Of a stretch of 64,000 bases of DNA, positions 44,552 through 53,757 are shown piece after piece (the first letter of the stretch is position 1; each line of letters starts with the position of its first letter). Source of the DNA: R-RK-3 sp963834945. GTDB taxonomy: Bacteria > Pseudomonadota > Alphaproteobacteria > Rhizobiales > Rhodomicrobiaceae. The translations under genes were made by a program, and so were the position numbers. The DNA lies in contig CAWIDT010000011.1 in the NCBI GenBank assembly GCA_963834945.1, positions 186,001 to 250,000 of the forward strand. Reading direction: 5' to 3'. The notes beneath the pieces were generated by a model, which searched no databases, was not told the origin of the DNA, and saw only the letters and a list, made by a program, of their open reading frames with translations.

Positions 44552-45505
44552 TCATTGTTGACCGGGCTTATATTCCGGCACTTGCGCGCCGCCCCAGATC
44601 AGCGTCGAGGGGTTGGATTCCACCTTCTGCAGCACCCGGTCGAGATTCTCGGCCAAGCGCCGCCCATCGCGCATGAAAAGCTCGAATTCGCGCATGCTGC
44701 TCTTGGCCTGATGCGTCAGCCCGTCCGCCTGATCGCCCAGCGACTTGTCCAGCTTCTCGGCCAGCTTACGGAAGGATTGCGCCGCCTGTTGCGCCTGGGT
44801 CACAATCGAATCCTTGTTTCCGGAAAACGCGGCGGTGAACTGATCCGCCGCTCCGTCCAGCTTGGTGGCCAGCGCCTCGAATCGAGTCGAGAGATCGCGC
44901 GCATTGTGGATGACGGCGGTGATGTCCTCCTTATTGGCGTCCAGCATGGCGGTGAACGATTCGACGTTTTTGGCGGTATTGGCGATCACCTTCTCGTTGC
45001 TGGCGACCAGATCGTTGAGCCGCACGAACAGCGCATTGGCGTTGCCGACCGCTTCCGGCACGCCGCTCATCAGCGAGCCCGAGTTGGCGGCATCGGCATA
45101 GATCACGGGGTAGGTCTCGCCGGTTTTTGGGGTGAGGGGCGGCGACTCCGGCGTGCCGGGCGTGATCGACAGGGCGACCGACCCCGCCAGCCCCTGCTGC
45201 AAGATCTGGGCACGGGAATCCTCGCGTACCGGCGTCGTGCTGGAAATTGCGATCTCCACACGCACCTTGCGCGTGTCCTCCGGCATGATGCTCAGATCCT
45301 TCACGGAGCCGACCCGCAGACCGTTGAACAGCACGCTGCCGGCCTCGCCCAGCCCTTGCACGGAACCGTTGAACACTACGTCATAGCGCTTGGATGTGCC
45401 GCCGCCACTCACGAAGTTTTCGATCCAGTAGATGAAGGCGAAGCCAGCCGCCAGCATCAACAGGACGAAAGCGCCGATGATCAGATGATTTGCCTTGGTT
45501 TCCAT
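44552..45505 (-). CDS. MCE-domain substrate-binding protein (MlaD-type)
   Basis: 317 residues. One N-terminal transmembrane helix (IIGAFVLLMLAAGFAFIYW), one MCE domain (SKRYDVVFNGSVQGLGEAGSVLFNGLRVGSVKDLS), then a long helical tail (about residues 150-305) expected to assemble as a hexameric ring and tube. It binds lipid in the periplasm for the MlaE-MlaF permease. It is longer than E. coli MlaD, as usual in alphaproteobacteria. Confidence 0.9.
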   Translation of the reverse strand: METKANHLIIGAFVLLMLAAGFAFIYWIENFVSGGGTSKRYDVVFNGSVQGLGEAGSVLFNGLRVGSVKDLSIMPEDTRKVRVEIAISSTTPVREDSRAQILQQGLAGSVALSITPGTPESPPLTPKTGETYPVIYADAANSGSLMSGVPEAVGNANALFVRLNDLVASNEKVIANTAKNVESFTAMLDANKEDITAVIHNARDLSTRFEALATKLDGAADQFTAAFSGNKDSIVTQAQQAAQSFRKLAEKLDKSLGDQADGLTHQAKSSMREFELFMRDGRRLAENLDRVLQKVESNPSTLIWGGAQVPEYKPGQQ

Positions 45506-45511
45506 GTCACC

Positions 45512-46288
45512 TCATCGATGCGCGGCGCGTGCCCGCTCGCCGCAAAAATAATCCTGAACCCAAGGGTGCGAAGGGCTCTGCACCAGTTCTTCCGGCGTTC
45601 CGAAACGCACGACCTTATGATCGGCGATCACGGCGACGCGGTCGCAAATGGCGAAGATGCTGTCCAGATCGTGGGTCACCATGTAGACGGTCAGCCCGAG
45701 CGTTTCCTGCAAGCGGCGGATGAGCTGATCGAAGGCGGCCGCGCTGATCGGATCGAGGCCGGAGGTCGGCTCGTCGAGGAAGACGATTTCCGGGTCCAGC
45801 GCCAGCGCCCGCGCCAATCCGGCCCGCTTGCGCATGCCGCCGGAAAGCTCCGACGGGTATTTATGCGCCGCGTCAGGATCGAGGCCGACCATGGCGAGCT
45901 TCAGGAAGGCCAGTTCGTCCATCGCACCCTTGGGCAGCTTGAGCTGCTCGCGCATGGGCACCTGCACATTCTGCAGGACCGTAAGCGCCGAGAACAGCGC
46001 GCCATCCTGGAACAGGACCCCCCAACGGCGCTCGATGGCCAGGCGCCCGGCCCAATCCAGTTGCGCCATGTTCTCGCCGAAGATCTCGACACGGCCCTGG
46101 TCGGGCGGCACCAGACCGGTGATGCAGCGCAGCAGCACCGATTTGCCCGTTCCCGAGGCTCCGGCCAGCCCCAGCACCTCGCCGCGATACACCTCTAGGT
46201 CGAGAGAATCGAAGATCACCTGCCGCGCGAATCGCTTCGAAAGGCCGCTGACCCGGATGACGATGTCGCCCTTATCGAAACGCTTCAT
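45512..46288 (-). CDS. ABC transporter ATPase of the MCE system (MlaF-type)
   Basis: Start at ATG 46288 (MKRFDKGDIVIRV), 2 bp after the permease stop; upstream in-frame codons lie inside that gene. 258 residues. Walker A GASGTGKSVLLRC, signature LSGGMRKRAGLARAL, Walker B EIVFLDEPTSGLDP, switch His in VTHDLDS. It drives phospholipid movement between inner membrane and MlaD. Confidence 0.92.
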   Translation of the reverse strand: MKRFDKGDIVIRVSGLSKRFARQVIFDSLDLEVYRGEVLGLAGASGTGKSVLLRCITGLVPPDQGRVEIFGENMAQLDWAGRLAIERRWGVLFQDGALFSALTVLQNVQVPMREQLKLPKGAMDELAFLKLAMVGLDPDAAHKYPSELSGGMRKRAGLARALALDPEIVFLDEPTSGLDPISAAAFDQLIRRLQETLGLTVYMVTHDLDSIFAICDRVAVIADHKVVRFGTPEELVQSPSHPWVQDYFCGERARAAHR

Positions 46289-46290
46289 CG

Positions 46291-47478
46291 TCAATAGCCG
46301 CTCGCGGACAGGAACATGGCGAAAAGCGCATCGAAGATGATCACCAGGAAAATCGCCTTCACCACCGAGTTGGTTACGTGGCTGCCGAGCGATTCGGCGC
46401 TGCCTTCGACGCTCAGACCTTCGAGGCATCCGACCAGCCCGATAATGAGTGCGATCAGCGGCGCCTTGACCAGCCCGACGAGAAGATGCCGGACGTTGAT
46501 GGCGTCATGCAGCCGCTCGATATAGGCGGGAATGGAAATATCGAGATAGACCATGGCCATGATCGCGCCGCCCACCAGACACATGATGTCGCCGATGAAG
46601 GCCAGGATCGGCAGCGTCACGATCAGCGCGGCTATGCGGGGCAGCACCAGCGTTTCCGTCGGGCTGATGCCGAGGGTGCGCATGGCATCGACCTCCTCCC
46701 GCATCTTCATGGAGCCGATCTCGGCGGTGAAGGCGGAGGCGGACCGTCCGGCAACCATGATCGCGGTAAGCAGAATGCCGACCTCGCGCAGCGCCAGCAC
46801 GCCCACCATGTCCACCGCGAGCGGCTCGGCGCCGAAATAGCGCAGTTGCAGGACACCTTGCTGGGTGATGACGGCGCCGATCAGCAGGCAGATCAGCGAG
46901 ATGATCGGCACGGCGCGCAAGCCCGTATGCTCGATATGATGGATGAACGCCGTCCAGCGGAAGCGCCAGGGCCGCGCAGCGGTGCGGAAGGCGCAGACGG
47001 TGGTCTGGCCGAGAAACGCCGTGAGGCAGGCCAGGTCGTTGACCGCGTCGAACAGCGACGCCAGGGTTTCGCCTGCGATGGGCATGAAGGTGCCCCGGCG
47101 GTGCCGGGTTGGCTTCCGCGCCGCACTGTTCTCATCGACGACGGTGAGCAGGATGCGCTGGCGTTCGGAGGCGGGCCTGATGGTCACTTTGACCCCGGCC
47201 GCCGCCAATTGCTTGCGCAGATCATGCAGCAGCCACGCGCCGGCCGTGTCGAGATCGTCGATCGCGGTAAGGTCGATCAGCGCCGCCTCGATGTCGCGCT
47301 TGCCGGAGGTGAGGTTGAGCGTCTTGATCTCGCCGTCCAGCCGTGCGAATTCCTGTACCGTCCAGCGCCCAGACGCGGCAAGGCGCAGATTGCGGCCGTC
47401 CACCGCGGCGCGCAAGGTCGGGGCGGGCGCGGCGGAGCCGGGAGGCGCTTTCAGGGCGGCACGGGGCATCGGATACAA
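46291..47478 (-). CDS. MCE system permease with fused STAS domain (MlaE-type, MlaB-like N terminus)
   Basis: 395 residues. The first 115 or so form a STAS domain (LRLAASGRWTVQEFARLDGEIK; DLTAIDDLDTAGAWLLHDLRKQL), equivalent to free-standing MlaB in E. coli. The rest is the MlaE permease with five to six helices, including GAVITQQGVLQLRYFG, LREVGILLTAIMVAGRSASAFTAEIGSMK in register and LKAPLIALIIG-like VKAPLIALIIGLVGCLEGL. It opens the operon permease-ATPase-MCE-lipoprotein. No MlaC or MlaA gene is adjacent. Confidence 0.9.
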   Translation of the reverse strand: MYPMPRAALKAPPGSAAPAPTLRAAVDGRNLRLAASGRWTVQEFARLDGEIKTLNLTSGKRDIEAALIDLTAIDDLDTAGAWLLHDLRKQLAAAGVKVTIRPASERQRILLTVVDENSAARKPTRHRRGTFMPIAGETLASLFDAVNDLACLTAFLGQTTVCAFRTAARPWRFRWTAFIHHIEHTGLRAVPIISLICLLIGAVITQQGVLQLRYFGAEPLAVDMVGVLALREVGILLTAIMVAGRSASAFTAEIGSMKMREEVDAMRTLGISPTETLVLPRIAALIVTLPILAFIGDIMCLVGGAIMAMVYLDISIPAYIERLHDAINVRHLLVGLVKAPLIALIIGLVGCLEGLSVEGSAESLGSHVTNSVVKAIFLVIIFDALFAMFLSASGY

Positions 47479-47565
47479 CTTTAGGTAAAATGGACCGGGC
47501 GAACCTTGCCAATAAAAATGCGGCGGGTCTAGGGAGCGCCACAGGTTTTCCGGAAGGGTTTGGCC

Positions 47566-48540
47566 ATGGGCGGGGCGTTGACGGTTTCGGCGCGCATCGA
47601 AAGCTGGCCTATCGCGGGCAGCTTTACCATCTCGCGCGGCTCCAAGCGCGAGGCGGTGGTCGTCGTCGCCGAAGTGACCGACGGGCGGGTCACCGGGCGC
47701 GGCGAATGCGTCCCCTATAACCGCTATGGTGAGACGCCGGAAGCCGTACTAGAACAAATCACGATCGAACGGGTAACGAATCGCGCTGCGCTCTTACGGT
47801 CGATGCAACCGGGGGCCGCACGGAACGCGCTCGACTGCGCGCTTTGGGACTATGAGGCGAAAGCCGCCGGGTCGCGGGCCTGGGAGCTTGCCGGGCGGGG
47901 CGGCATGAAGCCGGTGCTGACGGCTTATACGATCAGCCTGGGCGAGCCGGAGGCGATGGCCGCCAAGGCGCTTTCGGTGCCGGACTATCCGCTGCTGAAA
48001 TTGAAACTGGGCGGCGATGGCGATGCCGAACGGCTGCGCGCCGTCCGCGCCGCGCGTCCCGATGCCCGTATCGTCGCCGATGCCAATGAGAGCTGGCGCG
48101 CGGACGCTCTGGCCGGTCTATTGGCCGCCTGCGCTCAAACCGGCGTCGAGCTGGTCGAACAGCCCCTGCCCGCAGGCGAGGACGCCGTTCTCGGCGACAT
48201 CGCCCGGCCGGTGCCGGTCTGCGCCGACGAATCGGCCCATCCCGGCGCCGATCTGGCGTCGCTCGCGGGGCGGTACGATGCCGTGAACATCAAGCTTGAC
48301 AAGACCGGCGGACTGACAGAGGCGCTCGTGGCGGCAGCCGAAGCGCGGCGCCTCGGCTTGAAGGTCATGGTCGGCTGCATGGTCTCGACGTCGCTCGCCA
48401 TGGCTCCGGCGCTCATTCTGGCGCAGCAGGCGGACTGGGTGGACCTCGACGGCCCGCTGCTGCTCGAAGCCGATCGGTCGCCGGGATTGCACATCTCCGG
48501 CGCGTTCATTGCGCCGCCTCCGGCTGCTCTGTGGGGTTGA
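47566..48540 (+). CDS. Enolase-superfamily dipeptide epimerase / N-acyl amino acid racemase
   Basis: 324 residues from ATG 47566 (an in-frame TTG is two codons upstream; AAGGG precedes). TIM-barrel of the muconate-lactonising subgroup: Lys-x-Lys base LLKLKLGG, metal ligands in RIVADANESW, VELVEQPL and PVCADESAH, and the second base in NIKLDKTGG. The closest known activity is L-Ala-D/L-Glu epimerase in murein recycling, or N-acetyl-D-Glu racemase; the fine substrate cannot be read. Its 3' end overlaps the convergent MFS gene by 35 bp. Confidence 0.87.
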   Translation: MGGALTVSARIESWPIAGSFTISRGSKREAVVVVAEVTDGRVTGRGECVPYNRYGETPEAVLEQITIERVTNRAALLRSMQPGAARNALDCALWDYEAKAAGSRAWELAGRGGMKPVLTAYTISLGEPEAMAAKALSVPDYPLLKLKLGGDGDAERLRAVRAARPDARIVADANESWRADALAGLLAACAQTGVELVEQPLPAGEDAVLGDIARPVPVCADESAHPGADLASLAGRYDAVNIKLDKTGGLTEALVAAAEARRLGLKVMVGCMVSTSLAMAPALILAQQADWVDLDGPLLLEADRSPGLHISGAFIAPPPAALWG

Positions 48541-49753
48541 GGATCAGACCGCCGTCCCATCGGCGCATCAGCACGACGCTCGCCGCCAGCCCGACACAGG
48601 CGAGCGCCGCCATCCCGAGATAGGCGCCGCCGCCATAGGCGCGGTAGAGCGGCCCCGCCGACAGCGAGGCCAGTCCCATCACCACGCCTGCGGTGATCGA
48701 GGCGTAAAGCCCTTGCGCCGAGGCTGCCAGCCGCCGGGGTATCGCCTGGTCGAGGAACTGCATCGCACCCAGATGTGCGGCGCCGAATGTCAGCCCGTGC
48801 AGCGATTGGAGGAGGAACAGCTGCGGCAAGGGCAGGTCATAGGCGGTGAACAGCCAGCGCAGAACCGCCGTCGCCCCGGCGAGGCAAATGAGCTGCACCG
48901 GACCGAGCCATCGCCCAACCACGCGCGCATAGGTGAACAGGACGATTTCCGCGATGACGCCGATCGCCCAGAGGAAGCCGATCACGGTCGGCGAAATGCC
49001 GATCGAGGTCCAATGCAGCGTGCCGAAAATGTAATAGACGGCATGAGCGGACTGGATGGTGCTGGTCGCCGCAAGGAAAAGCCAGAGCCGGGGCGCCCCG
49101 GCGAGTTGCACCAGCTCGGCCAGCCGCAGCCGCTGCAACGGCAGGCCGGGCGTAGCCTCGACGGCGCGATCATGGCCGCCGCCTCGCGGCAGCCCATAGG
49201 TCGCCAGCATGACGGTGGCCGCGGCGCAGATGAACAGCCACAGCGCGGCACGCGGCCCCCAGAGCTGAAGCGCGGCGCCGCCCGCCGCCGTCATGCCGAT
49301 ATAGCTAATCGAACCCCAGACCCGCATCCGGCCATAATCGGCGCGCCCTGCCCGCGCGCCTGATAGCGCCACCGCATCGGTGAGCGGAATGACGGACATC
49401 CAGAACAAGGTGAACAGAAGGATGGCGGCGAAGATCGTCGGGAAGCCGCCGGTGAACGGCAGCGTGGACGCCGCCAGCAGAGATGCCAAGGCCAGGGCTT
49501 TCAGCATGCTGACGGGGCGCCCCCAGCGGTCGGCGAAAAAGGTCATCAGCGGGGTGAAGATCGCACGCACGAACACCGGCATCGCATAGACGAGCGATAT
49601 CTGCGTGTCATCCAGCCCGCGCCAGCGCAGCCACACCGGCAGAAACGGCATGTAACAGCCGACGATCAGGAAGGTGACGAAGTAAAACGCCGAAAGCCGA
49701 AGGGCAAAATCGTCGTCCGGCGCCCATTTCCTCAATCGAGCACGCTCAAGCAC
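48506..49753 (-). CDS. MFS permease of the phenylpropionate/nucleoside-symporter-like group
   Basis: 415 residues with about 12 hydrophobic helices. The opening YFVTFLIVGCYMPFLPVWLRWRGLDDTQISLVYAMPVFVRAIFTP in register, with FADRWGRP between TM2 and TM3, is typical of the PPP/MFS_1-like group (HcaT relatives). The second half begins near APRLWLFLAATSTIQSAHAVYYIFG. Substrate unknown. It is convergent with the epimerase (35-bp overlap), and divergent from the next gene. Confidence 0.82.
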   Translation of the reverse strand: MLERARLRKWAPDDDFALRLSAFYFVTFLIVGCYMPFLPVWLRWRGLDDTQISLVYAMPVFVRAIFTPLMTFFADRWGRPVSMLKALALASLLAASTLPFTGGFPTIFAAILLFTLFWMSVIPLTDAVALSGARAGRADYGRMRVWGSISYIGMTAAGGAALQLWGPRAALWLFICAAATVMLATYGLPRGGGHDRAVEATPGLPLQRLRLAELVQLAGAPRLWLFLAATSTIQSAHAVYYIFGTLHWTSIGISPTVIGFLWAIGVIAEIVLFTYARVVGRWLGPVQLICLAGATAVLRWLFTAYDLPLPQLFLLQSLHGLTFGAAHLGAMQFLDQAIPRRLAASAQGLYASITAGVVMGLASLSAGPLYRAYGGGAYLGMAALACVGLAASVVLMRRWDGGLILNPTEQPEAAQ

Positions 49754-49845
49754 GGCGGGTTAAACCAATCGCTAATAGTTTGCGCCGATAGTCTGGGGCA
49801 GCCGGACCGCGCTCGTCCGGACACAGGACACCCGCAGACCAGGCC

Positions 49846-50580
49846 ATGCAGTCAACGATGTTACCGATCACCGCTCTCACCGCCGATTACGATGCCATCG
49901 AGCGCGCCATTCGCGAGACCAGCCGTGGCCGGTGGTTTCTCACCTGCTACCTGCAGCGCAACCGTTCGGCCGAGACGAAAATGCTGCTCGATGCCATCGC
50001 CAAGCTGGAATCGGCGATGCGCGACAGCGGCCAGGTTGTCGAAACGGCGTGCCCTCAGGACACCATTGCGACGCTGAAGGAGGCGATCGGTCAGGCACGG
50101 GGCGACATCGCGCAGATGGTCCCCGAACACGGGCCTGCGGTGCAATTGCCGCTGCGCCGATTCAGTTTCGAGAGCATACCGGCGGCAGTGGCCGACGAAA
50201 CCGAGACGATCCGTAGCGCCGCCGCGAATATCCAGAGCGCCGCCTATGCCATGCAGGCGGCTGGGGTCTTCCAGGGCGTGGCGCGGCAGATGGCCGAGCG
50301 CGCCGAGGAGATCGAGCGCGCCTGTTCCACCCAGGACGCCGCGCTCAATCGTGCCGCGCGCATGGCCTCGCTGGTCAGCGAAATCGAGGCTGAGCTGATG
50401 ACGCTGTTCGACGACGATCAGGATGGTCCTTTCGATGAAGGCCCCGTCGGGGAGATTCGCCAGTTCTTCGGTGCGCGGGACAAGGAGCGCGCCATTCCGG
50501 ACGGCGTCATGGAGGAACTGTCCGCCGTCCTCGACGATGGCGAACGCGACGAAGAGTTCATCAACCCGTTCGAGCGATAA
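49846..50580 (+). CDS. Conserved alphaproteobacterial cytoplasmic protein, unknown function
   Basis: 244 residues, all-helical and acidic. The opening DYDAIERAIRETSRGRWFLTCYLQRNRSAETKMLLDAI (in register) is a recurrent alphaproteobacterial N-terminal motif. The middle FQGVARQMAERAEEIERAC and the acidic tail (TLFDDDQDGPFDEGPVGEI) contain coiled-coil stretches. Some such proteins are labelled CheZ-like, but I do not see a convincing CheZ active site. It has no signal peptide or helix anchor, no operon partner, and its own promoter region. Confidence 0.6.
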   Translation: MQSTMLPITALTADYDAIERAIRETSRGRWFLTCYLQRNRSAETKMLLDAIAKLESAMRDSGQVVETACPQDTIATLKEAIGQARGDIAQMVPEHGPAVQLPLRRFSFESIPAAVADETETIRSAAANIQSAAYAMQAAGVFQGVARQMAERAEEIERACSTQDAALNRAARMASLVSEIEAELMTLFDDDQDGPFDEGPVGEIRQFFGARDKERAIPDGVMEELSAVLDDGERDEEFINPFER

Positions 50581-50628
50581 GGCCTTCGGCGTTCCGATGA
50601 AGCCGAGACGAGGGCGTAAATCTTTGTC

Positions 50629-51619
50629 TCATGCAACGGCAAGACAATCGTCAAGCACGGGTGGATCGATATTGCCGCCCGACAGCACCAGCCCGACCGG
50701 CCCGCCAGAAAGCGGATAACGGCCGCTGAGCAGCGCGGCAAGTGCGGCCGCACCGCCGGGCTCGACCACCAGCTTCAGCTCCCGAAAGGCAAAAGCGACC
50801 GCCTTCCGGACCTCTGCGTCGGACACCACCAGCCCTCCAGCCAGCCGGTCCTTGTTCATGGCGAAGGTCAGCTCGCCCGGATGCGGCATCAGCAGCGCGT
50901 CGCAGATCGAGCTGGCGCCGGGCAGGTTGCTTTCCCGCACGCCGCTGCGCAGCGAGCGGGCGTAATCGTCGAAGCCTTGCGGCTCGACAGTATAGATGCG
51001 CGCGCTAGGCACCTCGGCGAGGACCGCCAGCGCGACGCCCGCCGTCAATCCGCCGCCGCTTGCCGGCACCAGCACCGCTTCGAGATCCGCGTCCGCCGCC
51101 CTCGCCTGCTCCGCCAGTTCCAGCCCGACCGTGCCCTGCCCCGCGATGACGTGGAAATTATCGAACGGCGAGACGAACTGCATCTTGCGCTCAGCCGCGA
51201 TACTGGCGGCGATGGCGTCGCGGTCCTCGTGCTGCCGGTCGTAAGGCACCACTTCGGCGCCGGACCGGCGCGTCCGCTCGATTTTGATCGCGGGCGCATC
51301 CGACGGCATGACGATCACGGCCGGGATGCCGCAAATCCGCGCCGCTTCGGCAACGCCTTGGGCGTGATTGCCGGAGGAACAGGCCACTACTCCGCCTGGA
51401 TGCGCGGCCCGATCGATGCGCGAGACGCAATTATAGGCGCCGCGGAACTTGAAGCTTCCGGTCCGTTGCAGCACTTCGGCCTTCAGCAGCACCCGCACGC
51501 CAATGCGCTCGTTCAGAAACGGCAATTCCAGCAGCGGCGTGCGAACCGCGTGCGGCGCAATGGCGGAAGCGGCGTCCAGCACATCGCTCGAACGCGGGCA
51601 ATCGGAGCGGGTGGGTCAT
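50629..51619 (-). CDS. Threonine dehydratase / serine racemase-like PLP enzyme (one insertion)
   Basis: Removing one base near 51586 joins MTHPLRLPAFED to VLDAASAIAPHAVRTPLLE, giving 329 residues from ATG 51619. The PLP lysine is in RTGSFKFRGAY; phosphate-binding glycines are in ASGGGLTAG; SSGNHAQG is the substrate-binding loop. There is no regulatory ACT domain, so it is the catabolic/short type. Reaction: dehydration of Thr or Ser to the keto acid, or racemisation or hydroxyaspartate dehydration in relatives. It ends 48 bp from the convergent unknown gene. Confidence 0.87.
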
Positions 51620-51640
51620 GGAGCGGCTTTGCGAGTTGCC

Positions 51641-52638
51641 TCAAACGGGGATGAGATTGCCGATAAATTGCCGGGCGCAGGTTTCCCAGCTGAAGCCAAG
51701 AGCATAATCCCGGCAGGCGGCGCGGTCCATCGTCAAGGCCTGGAGCGCTGCGTCGCGCAGGTCTTCGCCGAGACAGCCGACCTTGCCGTGCAGGATGATG
51801 TCGCGCGGCCCCGTCACCGGGAAGGCGGCGACCGGCACGCCCGAGGCCAGCGCTTCCAGCAGCACCACGCCATAGGTGTCGGTGCGGCTGGGGAAGACGA
51901 ACACGTCGGAGGAGGCGAAGGCTTCGGCCAGCGCCTCGCCGAAGAGCGGGCCGGTGAACACCGCCTCTGGATGGGCGGCCTTCAGCGCCGCGAGCTGCGG
52001 CCCGCCGCCGACGACGACCTTGCGGCCGGGCAGGTCGAGATCGAGAAACGCGCCGAGATTTTTCTCGATGGCGACGCGGCCGACATAGAGGAACACCGGC
52101 TCCGCGCCGAACAGCCTGACAATGCGGGGACGGAACAGCTCGGTATCGACGCCGCGCGACCAGGGCAGCAGGCGCTTCAGGCCCTTGGCGGCCAGCTCGC
52201 CGAGCAGCGATGGGGTGGAGACCATGATCCCGCCGCCGGCATTGTGGAACCAGCGCTCGAAGGCGTAGCCCCAGCTTCCCGGCACCAGGGGCAGGCGCGC
52301 GGTCAGATATTCCGGGAAAGCGGGTGTGATAGCTGGTGGTGAAGCGCCTGTGCCGGTTGACGCAATAAGCCCGCGTGGCGAGGCCGACCGGCCCTTCCGT
52401 CGCGATATGAATGTGATCGGGCTCGAACGCCGTGACCCGATGCCGGGCGTGGCGCGGCGTGATCAGCGCCAGCCGGATTTCCGGATAGGTGGGCAGCGGA
52501 ACGCGTGCGAAAGCCGCTGGGGGTGATGAACGCCACCTCATGACCGAGGCGCAGGAGTTGCTCGTTCAGGCGTTCATAAGTCTGAACCACGCCGTTGACC
52601 TGCGGTCGGCAAGCATCCGTCGCGATCAGCAGGCGCAT
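51641..52638 (-). CDS. GT4-family glycosyltransferase (two insertions)
   Basis: Start ATG 52638 overlaps the stop of the upstream phosphatase gene (TGATG). Corrected sequence: MRLLIATDACRPQVNGVVQTYE, SYHTRFPEYLTARLPL, FLYVGRVAIEKNLGAFL and the nucleotide-sugar site PSRTDTYGVVLLEALASG. Breaks near 52504 and 52313 each need one base removed; result 331 residues. It resembles GDP-mannose- or UDP-sugar-dependent glycolipid transferases. Coupling to an LpxH-like phosphatase suggests envelope lipid or lipid A sugar work. Ends with an unremarkable tail; donor and acceptor unknown. Confidence 0.87.
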
Positions 52639-53453
52639 CAGGCGGCTGCGGCCTGGCGGAGAGTTCTGACGCCGGACTTCTCGGCTTCGACCACATCTGT
52701 CCAGCGGATCAGCTCGAATTTGCCGTCGAAAGTTTCGCCGACCGCCGTCGCGCTCTCCACCCAGTCGCCGCAATTGATGTAGGAGATGCCCTCGATCTCG
52801 CGCATCGCGGCGAAATGGATATGGCCGCAGATCACCCCTTCGGCGCCGTGTCGCCTGGCCTCCCCGGCGAGCGCGGTTTCAAAATCGCCGATATAGTTCA
52901 CCGCCTTCTTGACCTTGTGCTTCAGATAGGCCGACAGCGACCAGTAGGAAAAGCCGAACAGGCGGCGGACCTTGTTGAAGCCGGTGTTGACGCCGAGCGC
53001 AAGCACATAGGCCCAGTCGCCGAGGAAGGCGAGCCACTTCACATATTGGATGACAACGTCGAATTCGTCGCCATGCATGATGAGGATGCGGCGGCCGTCG
53101 GCGGTGACGTGAATGTCGTTGAGCTTGAATTCGATGCCGCCGAAATGCTGGCCGCAATAGGCGCGCAGGGCTTCGTCGTGGTTGCCGGGTATATAGATGA
53201 AACGCGCGCCCTTGCGGACCTTCCGCAACAGCTTCTGCACGACGTCATTATGCGTCTGCGGCCAGTGCGGGCTGCGCTTGATGCGCCAGAAATCGACGAT
53301 GTCGCCGACCAGATAATAGGTCTCGGCTTCATTCAGCCTGAGAAACTCAAGAAGAGAATGAGCCTGGCACGCCTTGGTGCCCAAATGCACATCGGAAATG
53401 AAGAGCGTGCGGTAGCGTTTGGTCAAACTGTCCTGCTCGCTGGGTTGCTCCAC
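52638..53453 (-). CDS. LpxH-like calcineurin-type phosphatase (UDP-2,3-diacylglucosamine diphosphatase family)
   Basis: 271 residues from a GTG (MEQPSEQDSLTKRY). All metallophosphoesterase motifs are present: FISDVHLG, VGDIVDFW, IPGNHDEAL, MHGDEFD and VICGHIHF. LpxH removes UMP from UDP-2,3-diacylglucosamine in lipid A synthesis; this is the longer alphaproteobacterial form, for which the exact role is less sure. It is translationally coupled to the glycosyltransferase behind it. Confidence 0.85.
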   Translation of the reverse strand: MEQPSEQDSLTKRYRTLFISDVHLGTKACQAHSLLEFLRLNEAETYYLVGDIVDFWRIKRSPHWPQTHNDVVQKLLRKVRKGARFIYIPGNHDEALRAYCGQHFGGIEFKLNDIHVTADGRRILIMHGDEFDVVIQYVKWLAFLGDWAYVLALGVNTGFNKVRRLFGFSYWSLSAYLKHKVKKAVNYIGDFETALAGEARRHGAEGVICGHIHFAAMREIEGISYINCGDWVESATAVGETFDGKFELIRWTDVVEAEKSGVRTLRQAAAA

Positions 53454-53757
53454 AATCCTATCCCAAACGCAATTACGGTCTTCTGAGTTAGTAACGGAGA
53501 TTCGTGTTTCAGTCGTATGACGGAAAGCGCCGGAGGCCCAGGCGGGCTTTCGGCGATCCCGCCATCCAGCAGCCCACTTTTAGCCGCATCGGGGCAACCG
53601 CGCAACGCATCTGTGACGGTGCTCTTAACGGTCTTCCCATGGGTATCGTCAAATTCGTATTAATTTTAACCATTATTGCGGCATGTGAATGCGCCGAGAC
53701 GGGATCGGCTGTTTAATGACGTAAAAAGCTTCGGCTTCTTCACTCGCGGGGTATGTC
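53454..53757. other. Divergent intergenic region upstream of the L,D-transpeptidase
   Basis: No firm gene. A 25-codon frame at 53640-53716 (MGIVKFVLILTIIAAC) looks like a tiny lipoprotein start but lacks a ribosome site. TTAACCAT at 53666-53673 equals the CtrA half-site motif and lies 85 bp before the transpeptidase start. Confidence 0.4.

Noticed and set aside
53640..53716. Tiny lipoprotein-like frame MGIVKFVLILTIIAAC
   Set aside because: No ribosome site, and it overlaps the likely promoter region of the L,D-transpeptidase; entericidin-like resemblance is too weak.
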